DNA of 64,000 bases from Ichthyophis bannanicus (GCA_033557465.1 CM066045.1:134995596-135059595), one strand, 5' to 3'; shown: positions 12,332-22,661, counted from the first letter of the stretch. The notes: generated from the letters alone by a model not told the origin. Numbers and translations: made by a program.

Positions 12332-13791
12332 TGGCAACTGAACAGGGAGATTGCCCAGCAGATTTTCAACCACTGGGGCCTCCCGTCCATGGATCTCTTT
12401 GCCAGTCCACAGAATCGTCAGTTGCCCTGCTTTTGCTCCAGACAGCTGCACCCCCTCAGGGTAGCAGCAGATGTGTTTCTTCTCCCTTGGTCGGGAAGCC
12501 TCCTGTATGCTTTTCCGCCTACACCGCTGGTAGCATGAACTCTCTTCAAGGTTTGCAGGGACAAGGCCTGGGTGATCCTGGTAGCGCCCAGGTAGCCCAG
12601 ACAGCCTTGGTTCCCACTTCTTCAACTGGCGGTGGAAACCCCTCTCCCCTTGGGGGTACAGCCCGACCTCCTCACACAGGAGCAGGGTTCCCTAGTGCAC
12701 CCCAATCCCAGATCCCTCAATTTGATGGCCTAGCTGCTGAGAGGGTAGGCCTTGCACCTTTTCTCTTACCCGAAGGGGTAGAAGTGTTAGCCTCCAGGAG
12801 GCCATCCACCAGAATATCCTACGCATGTAAATGGTGCAGGTTCCAAATGTGGTGTCGCCAACATACTGTAGAACCCTTCTCATCTCAGGTTCCCAAGGTG
12901 TTACAGTACCTACTTCATCTCTCAGAGCTAGGCCTCAAGTCTAACTCTGTCAGGATCCACCTGAGTGCCTTATCGGCTAATCATGCACCGATAGACGGTC
13001 AGCCTCTCTCGGCTCACCCCTTGGTAGCTAGGTTTCTCAGGGGCCTGCTCCTGCTGAAACCTCCAATCTGCCCTCCGGCGACGGAGTGGGATCTCAACGT
13101 GGTCTTGCAGCAACTTACTCGCCCCCCTTTTGAGCCGATGGCAACTTGCCATCTGCGCTTCCTCTCCTGGAAGGTGCTCTTCCTGATAGCACTCATGTCG
13201 GCTAGGCGTGTGAGTGAGCTGCAGGCTCTGGTGTCAGATAGGCCATACACACGGTTTTACAAGAACAGGGTAGTGCTCCGTACGCACCCCAAATTCCTCC
13301 CAAAAGTGGTTTCCTCATTTCACCTCAACCAAGAGGTGGTTCTTCCCAGGCCACATACCAACACAGCAGAGACAGTTCTGCATACCCTGGATTGTAAGAG
13401 GGCGCTCGCCTACTACCTGGAGCGTACGTGGGGACAACGGAGGGCTTCTCAGCTCTTTATCTCTTATGACCCTAGTAAATTGGGTCTACCAGTCTCCAAG
13501 CGCACGTTATCCACCTGGGTGGCAGACTGCATTGCCTGGTCGTACAGGGCAGCTGACCTTCAGCTGCAGGGTCGTATTACGGCCCACTGTGTCAGGACTA
13601 AGGCTGCATCAGTAGCTAATCACTGCTCTGTTCTGTTGGCAGACATCTGCCGGGCTGCAACTTGGTCTTCAAGCCAGACTTTTGCAGCCCATTATTGCCT
13701 GGACAGGGGAGTCCCGACAAGACAGCGTTTTCGGTCAGGCGGTACTCTGGAATCTATTCGAGCTTTAGGCAACTCTGGCCCTCTGGTGTGA
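12205..13791 (+). CDS. Tyrosine recombinase of element B (open frame, catalytic set present)
   Basis: A 528-residue frame. About the first 180 residues are low-complexity and cover the region between RNase H and the recombinase, so the true start may be internal or reached by translational coupling. The N-terminal SAM-like core-binding part is around 195-290 (STRISYACKWCRF, SNSVRIHLSAL, LVARFLRGLLL). Catalytic residues are in ARRVSEL (Arg334/335), HCVR (His461, Arg464) and HYCLD (Tyr497). Several HPKFLPKV and LHTLDCKRAL blocks are shared with A, C, D, E, F. The family integrates a circular DNA by site-type recombination in place of a DDE integrase. The complete R-HxxR-Y set makes this the best candidate active enzyme in the window. 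Confidence 0.9.
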   Translation: MPGVSESLFLCSSTQHVSPCSLPAEPGEQPGRQTEQGSSTPLMATEQGDCPADFQPLGPPVHGSLCQSTESSVALLLLQTAAPPQGSSRCVSSPLVGKPPVCFSAYTAGSMNSLQGLQGQGLGDPGSAQVAQTALVPTSSTGGGNPSPLGGTARPPHTGAGFPSAPQSQIPQFDGLAAERVGLAPFLLPEGVEVLASRRPSTRISYACKWCRFQMWCRQHTVEPFSSQVPKVLQYLLHLSELGLKSNSVRIHLSALSANHAPIDGQPLSAHPLVARFLRGLLLLKPPICPPATEWDLNVVLQQLTRPPFEPMATCHLRFLSWKVLFLIALMSARRVSELQALVSDRPYTRFYKNRVVLRTHPKFLPKVVSSFHLNQEVVLPRPHTNTAETVLHTLDCKRALAYYLERTWGQRRASQLFISYDPSKLGLPVSKRTLSTWVADCIAWSYRAADLQLQGRITAHCVRTKAASVANHCSVLLADICRAATWSSSQTFAAHYCLDRGVPTRQRFRSGGTLESIRALGNSGPLV

Positions 13792-13901
13792 GGCTACCGT
13801 GGGGATGCATTCTTGGAGAAAGTTCTCTCGCTGCTGTTGCGGCTCGCCTAGAGGGAGCCATTTTTTCAGCTATAGGTTCTCGGTAGCCTGTAGCTAGGGA
13901 G

Positions 13902-14001
13902 TCCCATATGTGAGGACTGACTTCCTGCTTGTTCCTGGAGAAAGCATAGTTAGTCACCTGTAACAGGTGTTCTCCAGGGACAGCAGGAATCAGTTCTCAC
14001 G
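13902..14001. repeat. Internal complementary region of element B
   Basis: Reads 'gtcccatatgtgaggactg', 'cctgcttgttcctggagaaa' then 'gcatagttagtcacctgt', 'aacaggtgttctcc' and 'cagcaggaatcag'. The first half is the reverse complement of the left outer end (8528-8575) and the second half the reverse complement of the right outer end (14205-14267). It therefore carries, in reverse complement, the junction expected when the two ends are joined in a circle. This architecture is diagnostic of DIRS elements. Confidence 0.88.
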
Positions 14002-14084
14002 ACCCTCCCTCCTCCCCTGGAGTTGCAGTCCTACTATTGATTTTTTATTGTTTTTTGCCATCTTTTTAGCTATGTCATCTGACT

Positions 14085-14267
14085 GAGCAAGATGGCACCC
14101 TTGGGCAGGAAGGGGACCGCGCATGCGCGAGGCATTCCCAAAGGCTTTCTTTGAAAGCTGGGGAAATTGATCCGCACAAGGGCTCCGTCGGCGCCGATGT
14201 CACCCATATGAGAGGACTGATTCCTGCTGTCCCTGGAGAACACCTGTTACAGGTGAGTAACTACGCT
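14085..14267 (+). repeat. Right inverted terminal repeat of element B
   Basis: Runs from 'ctgagcaagatggcaccc' through 'ctttctttgaaagctgggg', 'cggcgccgatgtcacccat', and the end 'cctgttacaggtgagtaac' plus 'tacgct'. The outer 45 bp (from 'ctggagaacacc') have no counterpart at the left end itself; they are matched only by the internal region at 13902-14001. The 15-bp palindrome CACCTGTTACAGGTG is at 14251. Confidence 0.8.
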
Positions 14268-14745
14268 GGGCAGCATGGGGTCGTACCTCCTCTGTTGGGA
14301 GGCACTGCGCCTTTGGAAGTTTGCCATCTCATAGGGCGTGCTTCTCAGAGCGGTGTATTTGCCCGGGAAGCTCAATGTTCTGGCAGCTCGCCTCGGCAGA
14401 GTTCTTTAATTGCATGAGAGGATTCTCAACAGGCAGGTAGCCAGCCGTATCTTCCAGATATGGGGCATTCCGTCAATAGACCTCTTTGTCTCTCCTCACA
14501 ACGCCCAGATTCCGCAGTTATGTTCCAGGGTACCGTGCCAACATCATATAGCACCCGATGTTTTTCTCCTGGACTTCTGTATGCATACCCACCAACTCCT
14601 CTGGTGGCCAAGACCCTTTTCAAGCTACCGGTGGACGGGGCTACTATGATTCTCCTAGTGCCACATTGGCCCAGGCAACCCTGGTTTCCCCTGTTGCTCT
14701 GACTGTCTCAACAGCCGCCTCTCAGGCTCGGCCTCACTGCGGACC
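14268..14745 (+). pseudogene. RNase H tail and linker of element C, downstream of B
   Basis: Continues the RNase H frame broken at 8527: GSMGSYLLCWEAL-like residues, AVYLPGKLN, RLGRVL. The linker domain typical of these copies follows (IFQIWGIPSIDLFVSPHNAQ, CSRVP, LLYAYPPTPLVAKTLFKL-like, PHWPRQPWFPLLL). Stops occur after 'FAIS' and near 14408. No function is expected. Confidence 0.75.
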
Positions 14746-14779
14746 TGGTCTCTCAGGATGAAGAGACTCTACTAAATCC

Positions 14780-15770
14780 CAATGCAGAGTCCCTGGCACT
14801 CACAGCATGGATGCCAAGTGCTCACATCCCTTCACCTGCCTACGTTGTCAAATGGTGCTGCTTTTCCATATCGTGCAAGGGCAAGGCCCTGGATCCTTTC
14901 AACTGCTCAACTAAGCCTGTACTCTCTTACCTGCTATACCTCTCCGATTCTGGCTAAAGTCTGTGGCCGCTTACCACCATGCTTTGGCTGATAAGCTGAT
15001 CTCCGCTTACCTGTTGATTACTTGCTTCATGAGGGGCGGCCTGCTCTCTCATCCCACAGTTAGGCCCCCTCTGGAGGCATGGGACCTCAATGTGGTTCTG
15101 GGGAAGCTTCTCTCTCCCCCATTTGAGACACTCAGCACCTGTCTGCTCAAATATCACACCTGGAAGGTCATTTTTCTCGTGGTACTCACTTCTGCACGCA
15201 GGGTCAGTGAGTTGCAAGCATTGGTGGCTCATCTGCACTACACCAGATTTCATAAGAATAGTGTGGTTCTCCAAACTCACCCTAAGTTTCCGCCTAAGAT
15301 AGTTTTTGCTTTTCATATCAATCAGTCTGTTGTATTGTCCACCTTATTTCCAAAGCCTCACGCCAACAGGGTGGGGGCCTCACTGCACACTTTGGATCAT
15401 AGGAAAGCAGTCTACCTGGAGAATATGAAAGCCCACCGCCATTCCTCCCAGCTATTTGTCTCATTTGACCCAAACAAGCTGGGCATGGTAGTATCGAAAC
15501 GCACCCTCTCAATCGGGATAGCGGACTGCATCTCCTTTGCTTATGCTCAGGCTGTACTCACTCTGGAATGCCATGTCATGGCACATAACGTCCGAGCTAT
15601 GGCTGCTTCGGTAGCAAATCTGCACTGTCTTCAAGGTGGAGATATGTAGGGCTGGCTATGTGGTCTTCCAGCCACATCTTTACAGCCCACTACTGTCTGG
15701 ATGCAGATCCCAGCGCAACAGCAACTTTGGCCAAGTCGTGCTCTGGCCTTTGTCTGTCCAGGCTACTTTA
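14780..15770 (+). pseudogene. Tyrosine recombinase of element C, frame broken before Tyr
   Basis: The 228-residue frame 14963-15649 keeps ARRVSELQAL, HTLDHRK, VSKRTLS and HNVRAM (His and Arg of the HxxR motif). A shift at about 15640 separates the segment with HYCLDAD, which holds the nucleophilic Tyr at about 15693. N-terminal sequence upstream of 14963 is in other frames. Compared with B the catalytic set is present in DNA but not in one frame, so it is inactive. Confidence 0.82.
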
Positions 15771-15914
15771 GAGATGATCTAATGTTATGTCCCTGCTGGA
15801 TGCTGAATGTCGGAACCTTACAGTGATTTCTCAAGCTGTTTTTTTTGTTTAGTTTTCTTGGTTGCCCTGTTGGGCTTTTTACAGTTTTTCTCGGTAGCCT
15901 ATAGCTTGGAAGTC

Positions 15915-16013
15915 CCCATATACGAGGATTTACTTCCTGCTTGGTCCTAGAGAAAGCGTAGATACTCGCCTTTAGCAGATGTTCTCTGGGAACAACAGGA
16001 ATAAGTCCTCACT
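15915..16013. repeat. Internal complementary region of element C
   Basis: Contains 'cccatatacgaggattta', 'cctgcttggtcctagagaaa', then 'gcgtagatactcgcc' and 'gatgttctctgggaac'. The halves are complementary to the left (4873-4925) and right (16195-16259) outer ends of C. It is somewhat diverged, in keeping with C being older than B. Confidence 0.8.
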
Positions 16014-16109
16014 ATTCTCCCCCTCCTCCCCGTGGAGTTGCTTCTGCTTTTTGCTTGATTAAGCTATGTCATCATACTGAGGTAATATGGCTCCTTTCAG
16101 GCGGGAAGA

Positions 16110-16259
16110 TGATCATGCCTGCGTGATGATCCTCCCTAAAGCTTCCTATAGAAGCTGGGGAGCGTTCCTGAACAGGCTCAGTCTGTGACATCACCCATAT
16201 GTGAGGACTTATTCCTGCTGTTCCCAGAGAACATTTGCTTCAGATGAGTAGCTACGCTT
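16110..16259 (+). repeat. Right terminal repeat of element C
   Basis: Holds 'aaagcttcctatagaagctgg', 'tgacatcacccatatgtgag', 'attcctgctgttcccagaga' and the end 'gatgagtagctacgct'. It is the inverse of the left end at 4880-5020. Right after it, 'ttctcaaactcc' resumes the gag of A. Confidence 0.78.
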
Positions 16260-16260
16260 T

Positions 16261-17345
16261 CTCAAACTCCGGGGCCTTTTGGACCCAGTACAGTGAGTCG
16301 AGCAAGCGGTTGATGGGCGAGAGCATAAGGGGCACCTCCCACAGCTGCAGCCTCGGTGGGATATGGTGGATGGGGACTGTCACCATCTCACAAGGGACGG
16401 AGTTCCAATTCCTCCGCCATCTGTTCCCTTTCCGATTCCAGAGAAAAGAGAATGGTCTTGGTCAGATCCTGAACAAAATCCTGGAAGGACATGTCTTCTG
16501 TGCCGACTGCATGGCTCAGGAGAGAGTGGATATCAATGGTCCTCCTTTGTGCCCAGCATGCTGATGAGTCAGAGGCCCTGGGACATCACCAGACCCACTG
16601 GAGAGGGAGATGGCTCTGGCCACCGATGTAAATACCAATCTCCCACCCAATGTTCCAGCCGTGACGGGCAGGGCATGGGTCTCCAGGATAGACCGGAAGG
16701 AGTGCGGTGATGATGCGTTCTGCAGGGCTTCCACCACTGTCAAGTGAGCTTTTAAGGCTCATTTGCATTCCTCCAGAACCACCGCTGATGAGGACGTTGG
16801 TGACCCCTCAGGTGAGGACTCCACGATGACTAGGGCACTGGGAGACATTTGGATGCCCTCCTGGGCACTGGGAATGGACTACTCCATTTGGGTTGGGCTC
16901 TCCTGCTGGGGGAGTTTGATTGGCCGTTCCCAGTCCTTGCTGTCTGTCTCATGCTGAGAGGAGCTGAGATGGCACTGCACAAGTATCTTCTCTTTGTGCT
17001 CCCCCTTCGAAGATGGGGTCTCTGTAGAGGGACGCCCCTCTCTGCTTGAGCCCTTCTGCTTTGACCGAGCCCTCTGCTCTTTTCCCTTGGCCACCCCTCA
17101 GGTGTGGATGAGGGGGCTGGGACTCAGGATGCTGAATCAGAACTAAAGAGGGACTTCCTCCTGCTTTTCTCGACCCTTCAGCCCTCGACACATCATCTGC
17201 AAGCAGAGCTTGCAGAACATTCGCTGAAGGTCAGGTCCCAAGGCATTGCAAGCAACCGTTATGGCAGTCAGTGGCAGAAATGGTCTTGCCACATTTGGTG
17301 CATTTTTTTAAAGCCGCTAACTGACTTCAACATGCTGAAAAATAC
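16261..17345 (-). pseudogene. gag N-terminal part of element A
   Basis: Read on the minus strand from about 17345. The Cys/His motif SGFKK, CTKCGKTIS, TDCHNGCLQCLG is at about 17330-17235, with one extra A in the A-run before the first Cys causing a shift. The Ser-rich middle follows to about 16500, then the segment ends at the C junction. The second half of this gag is at 4860-4188. It supports the claim that A was intact when C landed. Confidence 0.7.
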
Positions 17346-17579
17346 CGCCTTGGCAAAAATCAAACTGAAAAATGGCTGTGGGTGGGAAAAAGCCCCCAGA
17401 GAGGAAAGAAAAAGCCAAAAGGTGCAAAAAACCAGACAAAAATACCTAAAGGATAGGAAAGGCTAACTGATGACAGACAGGTGAAAAAGTGAGCAAAAGC
17501 TCAGCCACAAGGGCAAGAAATTCCAACTTTTTTCTGGACTGCAGGAACACGTTTTAGGGGCTCTGCGGACAAAAAGAAG

Positions 17580-17739
17580 ACTGGAGAATATGGTGCCACG
17601 GCAGGAGGGGAAGGCAGCGCACATGTGCGGCATAACTCCCAAAAGCTTCCTTTGGAAGCTGGGGAGCGTTCCGTGCAGTGCTCCATTGGTGAAGTCACCC
17701 ATACATGAGGACTTATTTCCTGCTTGTTCACAAAGAAAG
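17580..17739 (-). repeat. 5' terminal repeat of element A
   Basis: On the plus strand it reads 'caaaagcttcctttggaagc', 'tggggagcg', 'gtcacccatacatgaggact', 'ttcctgcttgttcac'. It is the inverse of the repeat that begins the window (1-60: 'cagcttccaaaggaagcttt'). The palindrome AAGCTTCCTTTGGAAGCT-type block is again present. Confidence 0.75.
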
Positions 17740-20354
17740 CTTATTTTCACTCAGGAAAATGCTGAGAACATCTCTTCGTAGACTGGTTTTCATTAAACAA
17801 TAACGGAAAGGGGTATCTCTGTGGTAGATCACCATCATGTCAGAGAACAGTAAAATTATATTTTTAGGTAGAATGTAACTGTATGCTTTGAATACATTTG
17901 ATTTTTAACAGACTGGAAGAGGCTGATGCTATTGTATGTCTGTTTGTCTATTTTATTGTAATCTGTATAGAATGATGCATATGATTGCATATAGAAGGGG
18001 AAGGAAAGGCATATACATGATTAAAACATGGATGTTCATTCCTGCTGTGCATAAAGGGAGAAATTATAAAATAGAATGCCCTTATCAAGTGCCCTTCTGT
18101 TGTACCTTCATTTGGAAAAACGTATTAAATTTACCAAGGTGGTCAAGGCCTGGGGGGGTGTTTTTTTTTTTTTTTTTACAAAGCAGATGTTTGGAGCAAC
18201 TCTATAGGTTGGCAATGAACTCTGGTGTACTGTAGGACACAAGTTTATGTGTTGATTTTACTATGCTATGGCTGTCTTTTGTTTGGTTTATTTGGATTTA
18301 ATTCTACGGTCTCTTACACTGTACACCTCCATAATGGACTATTTTGTTCATAGGATAGTCAATCATATAGTTACTTTTTGGAGATATTTATTGATTTATA
18401 AATAACTTTTTCATGTAGCGCCAAGAGATGGTGCTGTATTCATCCAGTCCGCTCCAGCACAATGCTTCAGGCCCATGCCTAAGGGAGAAGTATTTCCACA
18501 GTCTTCAATGTGTTGTTTCTAAGCAGAGATGGCTAACTTTGGACGGAGGGGGGTCTCAACCAAGTCCCAAAAGCAATGGCAGATTTTGTGCCATTTATTC
18601 CAGCCCCTAGGCACTAATGCCAATAGTGGGCCTTGCACAGATTCTTTCACCTCCTGCAGTAAAATAAAAACTTTGCAGCTCAGTACACAGATAGGTTTTT
18701 CTCTTTGCACAACAACAAAATGTATGAACTGGTTCTTTCACCCGGTACGTGATCCATTATTACAGATTGAAACTGAGCTGCAAATTATTGCATGAAATCC
18801 CCACTCCCCATCTATCCATTCAGTGCTAGAATAGGAGCGTCTTCATTGTATAATGACTATTCCTCATTGCTAATTTGCATTGCATCCAGCGCGAGCAGAA
18901 AGCCTTTGTGTGCGTTTCATTGCTCTGTGTACCAGCTTTTCTGACAGCTCATTAATCTGGGGGTTCTCAGGCTCTCTGGGAGAATGTGCATTCTAATGTG
19001 CCATAAACTGAAATCGTAATGTTTTAATCTTCAGAAGAGGAAAAAATTGCAGTCTATAAATATGCAGAAATGTTCAAAGTGACAAGACTTATTAATGCAT
19101 CAACGACCCATACAGCATAAATGAGAAGGGAAAGAAGGGATGTCAAAGTCAAACAGGGAAAGAGTCAGCTTTTGTAAGTTTTATTCTAACAATGCTTACT
19201 AGTTTGGGTTCCATATCTGGAACCACACCAGGGACTTACTACACTCGACATACAAAGAAATCCTTAATATGAAATACAAGTTACTAACTCTATTACAAGG
19301 GACAGTAATTATGTCCCTGATGATTTCTATTTGAATAAAGTAATGACAATATACAAAAAAGGTGACATGAAGCCACTGTTCCTAGCTCAGATGCCTTTGA
19401 TTTCATCCAGCAGGGGTTCTGGTTTGTGGTATGTTTGGAGTTTAATAGGTTATAACTTAAGCCCAATATAAGATAAAGGCAACCATCACAGTCTTTATCT
19501 GCAGTCATCCACTACGTTATATCACACTGCCACTCACCTCAGTATTACAAGAACCAGGTGTTCAGTGAAGGGAAAGCGCTAGCACACTTTTTCAGTCCTA
19601 CAAGCAGGAAGCTCACAATAGCTGCCATATTGTCTTTTTCTGTTTAGATGACTTCTTACCTCCCCTTTGATCAGCTCAATCATGGCTAAAGGGTTTTGGT
19701 GGTGTTAACCCACAAAGGATAATTCAAATTGAAGAGAGCCCCCCCCCCCTTTACTGAGCTAGGGCACCTTTAGATTTTCAAGATTTTGAGGCAGGGTACA
19801 GCTACTGAAAGTGGATATAACATATTCTGGGAAACAGAGTAGAGATGGCCAATATACTTGACTTTCTTTGCTTAGTCCCAGAGACTTGTCTAATATCCAG
19901 CTTATCGACTGGTTTCTTTCTTACAAATTTTAATCTTTCTAATCTCAGATTCCAGCGGGGTGGTGGAGGGAGAGAAATAATGATCTAACTACACAGGAAA
20001 TGCAGAATCCATGGCAAGAGGGCAGCTGCCAATCATTTTCTGCAAGTTCTATTACAAAGAAAGGTAAAAACCCCACACTCGACTGTACTTGCATAGCCCA
20101 CAATTTTCCATGTGCATTACCTATCTAACAGTGCGGTCATGAAAAACATCGTTCGCACTGCCCACTTTCTTCCTCCCATTAATCATCATCATTATTTCAT
20201 TCTCCTACAAGAGTGCCCAGTTGGGTGGCATCTGTGCGTGGGTTCTATTGGATGACTTGGCCAGGTTTTCCAACATTTGTGTGGCTGCCACTTGTCAAGT
20301 CTGGTGAGCTGGTTGAAGTACAGAAAGCACACATTAGAAGCTGTAGTCACTCAC
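17740..20354. other. USP25 intron, no gene recognised
   Basis: No exon with splice sites and no strong repeat was recognised. There is a poly(T) run near 18160-18178. The last USP25 coding exon would be expected in this direction but I did not find it here. AT-rich, ordinary intronic sequence. Confidence 0.5.
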
Positions 20355-20550
20355 CATCGATATCTCGCCCCAGGTAGGAGCACCAGCAGCTTCGAATAAC
20401 TTCGATTGCTTCCAGGTCTTCCTTGGAGATGTCATTGTTGATAATTAGGTGCATGCAAGGGATGACCAGTTCATTCATGATGTTGATCCCCTCTGCCACG
20501 CTGGCTTCGTGGCTGCTTTCGAACAAAGATGCTGCAGTGTCATTTAGTTC
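20355..20550 (-). CDS. usp25: USP25 coding exon (fifth of those seen)
   Basis: 196 bp between acceptor …GCACTCAG and donor G|GTGAGT. It opens in phase 0 with ELNDTAASLFES, continues MNELVIPCMHLIINNDI and WCSYLGRDID, and ends in phase 1. This matches the far C-terminal region of the deubiquitinase USP25, beyond the catalytic USP domain; USP28 differs clearly here (its equivalent reads IMNEF, not MNELVIPC). The C-terminal helical region is non-catalytic and lies near the end of the roughly 1,055-residue protein. Few bases of the final exon(s) are expected further left. Confidence 0.93.
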
Positions 20551-20976
20551 CTGAGTGCAACCAATAGGAAGAAATGTTAACAAGAAAACATTAATTTAAA
20601 CCAAAGACCCCCTAGGGTTCTATTCGCTAAGGATTCTTCCCCTTCTGGCATAAACTGGAAAAAATCTTTCAGCGAACGGGCCCTCTGGGGGTTCTGCCAC
20701 TTTCTGCTTCTATGATACATCCATAATGACGAGAAGACCAGAGACATTAAAGTAAAAAGGAAACACAGATTACTATAAAAACAGCTCTGGAAGCAAATGC
20801 TACCTTGGTGCTGAACCTACTGTTTGAGTGGATAACCTCTTGGGTGCACATTCCCAAGGATCTCAGAAAAGAAACACAAAACCACTAACACAGTAGATAG
20901 CAAAATTCTGAGTGCCAGCAAGAAGTTTCTGCAGTGGAAAAAAACTATGGCTTTCAAGGACTTAACAAATACGAAC

Positions 20977-21100
20977 CAACAGGCATTTTCTTCTGTATAA
21001 TGCGATCAGAGACTCCCCCACACCTCTGCTCACACCGTTTACCAACAAGGTGGTGTTATTCTGGTAAGCATAAACCAGGTATGTGAGAGCTTCTTGGCAC
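20977..21100 (-). CDS. usp25: USP25 coding exon (fourth of those seen)
   Basis: Acceptor TTTTTGAAG at the 21100 side, then codons giving C-QEALTYLVYAYQNN, LLVNG, GVGESLIALYRRKCLL. It enters in phase 2 (completing Lys) and leaves in phase 0 so that ELND… of the next exon follows directly. The donor would be TTG|GTTCGT, a weak GT site lacking the usual +3 to +5 consensus, so the boundary carries some doubt. A Cys stands where I expect Tyr in the family (GKY-Q), a possible lineage change. Confidence 0.9.
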
Positions 21101-22661
21101 CTTCAAAAAGAAAAGAATAAAGGTTATCATTTCACAAACACAACTATACTTCTGAAAATAAGTTTTAGGAAAAGAAAAAAACACAACCTCAAAAATTCTG
21201 CTGAAAGCTACACATGGCAATCTTAGAAAAATTTGGCTTGATTGCTAAGAAATCTAATCAAAGCCTCTTAAAATGTTTTTGAAGGCCATTAGGGAAAGGC
21301 TGTTCTCTTTAAAGAGTCATAGGGGAAAAGGATCTTCAAGTTATCAAACAGCTCATTGCCCCCATGCCAGACAAATTTCAAAATCTCATTAAAACAGGAG
21401 TGGAGGGTAAGGAAATTATTTTAAAAAAAATCTATAAATCAGGAAACATTTACATTTACAGGGAAATACAATCAAGATTAAGGGGAATCTGCAATATCAG
21501 GGTTTCTGTGACAATCACATTTATAACTATCTCAACTAATTTATTTCACTCAAACACAAAAGGTGGTCATTTTACAAGCTCTATTCGTGCACTGGCCGTC
21601 TGAAAACGTGCATGCAAATGTCCAAATCACAGAGACGTTCCCGAGGCCATTTTAATAAATGGGTCTAGAGATATCCCCGGTGCATGCATATCTAAATATG
21701 GCAGTGGGCGTGGCAGGGTTACGACCAAGGTGATCCACTGAACGCAGATGTGCACATCTGATTTCAGAAATGGCTCGCACATCTAGGCCCATGTCCAAAT
21801 CTGTACCTGGCACCAGGGCATGACTGGACATTGGAAAAGTGCTCATTTTGTTGGTATACCCCCCGGAGAATTTAGAGGGGACAGTATTCTGGTATTTCCA
21901 GTATTGTTCACAAATACGACCTTTCACATGAATTGCAAACACCTGTAGTGCAGTTCTCCCCCTGTCTAGAATACTGCTGCAATGAGTCTATGATTCTGAA
22001 ATTGTGTCTGAACTTGAACATGACCAATCTTTTCAGGCATGTTTTCACATAGACAGCCCCAATTGCACCTGGACATCATTTCTAAAATGTGCCTAAAGGG
22101 TATGCAAATTGTGAACACAGTTTCTCAGAATAGTTTAACTGGTTCTCTTTTTTAGTTAGGATTTAAAATTTAACTACTAAACACAGGACTTTGAAAAGCA
22201 CAATTGCTCCTTTCCATCCTGAGAAATACAAGCAGCAACCACTTCTTTGAGGAGCATGGTATGAGTTATATGAAAATGCTGCCTTGATCAAATAGATCCA
22301 TGAATATGTGCTACCAAGTAAGATACTATGGTCTTATTCAAACTTATTTGTGGAAGCACTGCTGACCCAGAACAGATGGCTATCTGGAAAACAGCAGCAC
22401 AGAGACTGCTGTAGGGAAGGTCTTTAAGGTTTGCCACGCAGGGTAGGAGGTGGTCCCTTGACTCTCGCCAACTGTGGGCCTTGCCTTGTGGTCCCAGGTC
22501 AGATGGAAAAGCAAGCAGCTAACAGGCACCTCCTATGTCCACCCTCCACAAGACCTTAAGGCAAAAGTACAGGAATAAGATAGGTTGCAATTAGGCTAGG
22601 GACGAAAGATGCTCTCGGTGGGGAAAAAAATGGAAGAAATCTAGGTTAGGCTCTCACATAC

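Larger units (their letters stand above)
8528..14267 (+). mobile_element. DIRS-like retrotransposon B (innermost, youngest of the 5' nest)
   Basis: 5.74 kb, plus strand. The left terminus at 8528 starts 'ttctccaggaacaagcagg' after a G; gag runs 8929-10840, RT/RH 10508-12331, recombinase 12205-13791, internal complementary region 13902-14001, right terminus about 14085-14267 ending 'gtgagtaactacgct'. The outer ends are inverted repeats (ggtgccatcttgctcag near 8680 against ctgagcaagatggcaccc near 14085). No long terminal repeats, no integrase, no aspartic protease. RT/RH and recombinase frames are open; gag is shifted. It lies in the RNase H of C. Confidence 0.92.
4874..16259 (+). mobile_element. 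DIRS-like retrotransposon C, inserted in A and split by B
   Basis: Plus-oriented. The left terminus starts at the 'cttctcc' at 4873-4879 and continues with 'caagcaggaagtaagtcctc'. Then come gag about 5220-7045, RT 7065-8359, RNase H 8362-8527, interruption by B, RNase H remainder from 14268, recombinase to about 15760, internal complementary region 15915-16013 and right terminus about 16110-16259. Without B it is about 5.65 kb, the size of D. Insertion is into the gag of A with only a shared TTCTC at the junctions and no clear target duplication. All frames are damaged. Confidence 0.85.
1..17739 (-). mobile_element. DIRS-like retrotransposon A (outermost of a three-layer nest), 3' end cut by window start
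   Basis: Read on the minus strand: 5' terminus at about 17580-17739, gag N-part 17345-16261, interruption by element C (4874-16259), gag C-part 4860-4188, RT 4065-3137, RNase H about 2904-2650, tyrosine recombinase 1849-1246, split internal complementary region (135-177 and 1041-1106), then a terminal repeat copy that runs off base 1. The terminal unit carries the CTTTTGGGAG hairpin block shared by all copies. Joining the flanks of C restores the gag reading (…KPQLPHNC… motif), so C entered an existing A. Every frame has stops or indels, so A is a dead copy. Confidence 0.85.

Noticed and set aside
8528..14267. LTR retrotransposon (Gypsy-like) because of the RT/RNase H
   Set aside because: Ends are inverted, not direct; no protease or DDE integrase; a tyrosine recombinase and an internal complementary region are present.
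17104..17466. Plus-strand 120-codon frame near the end of element A
   Set aside because: It is antisense to the gag N-terminus of A including the Cys/His motif.
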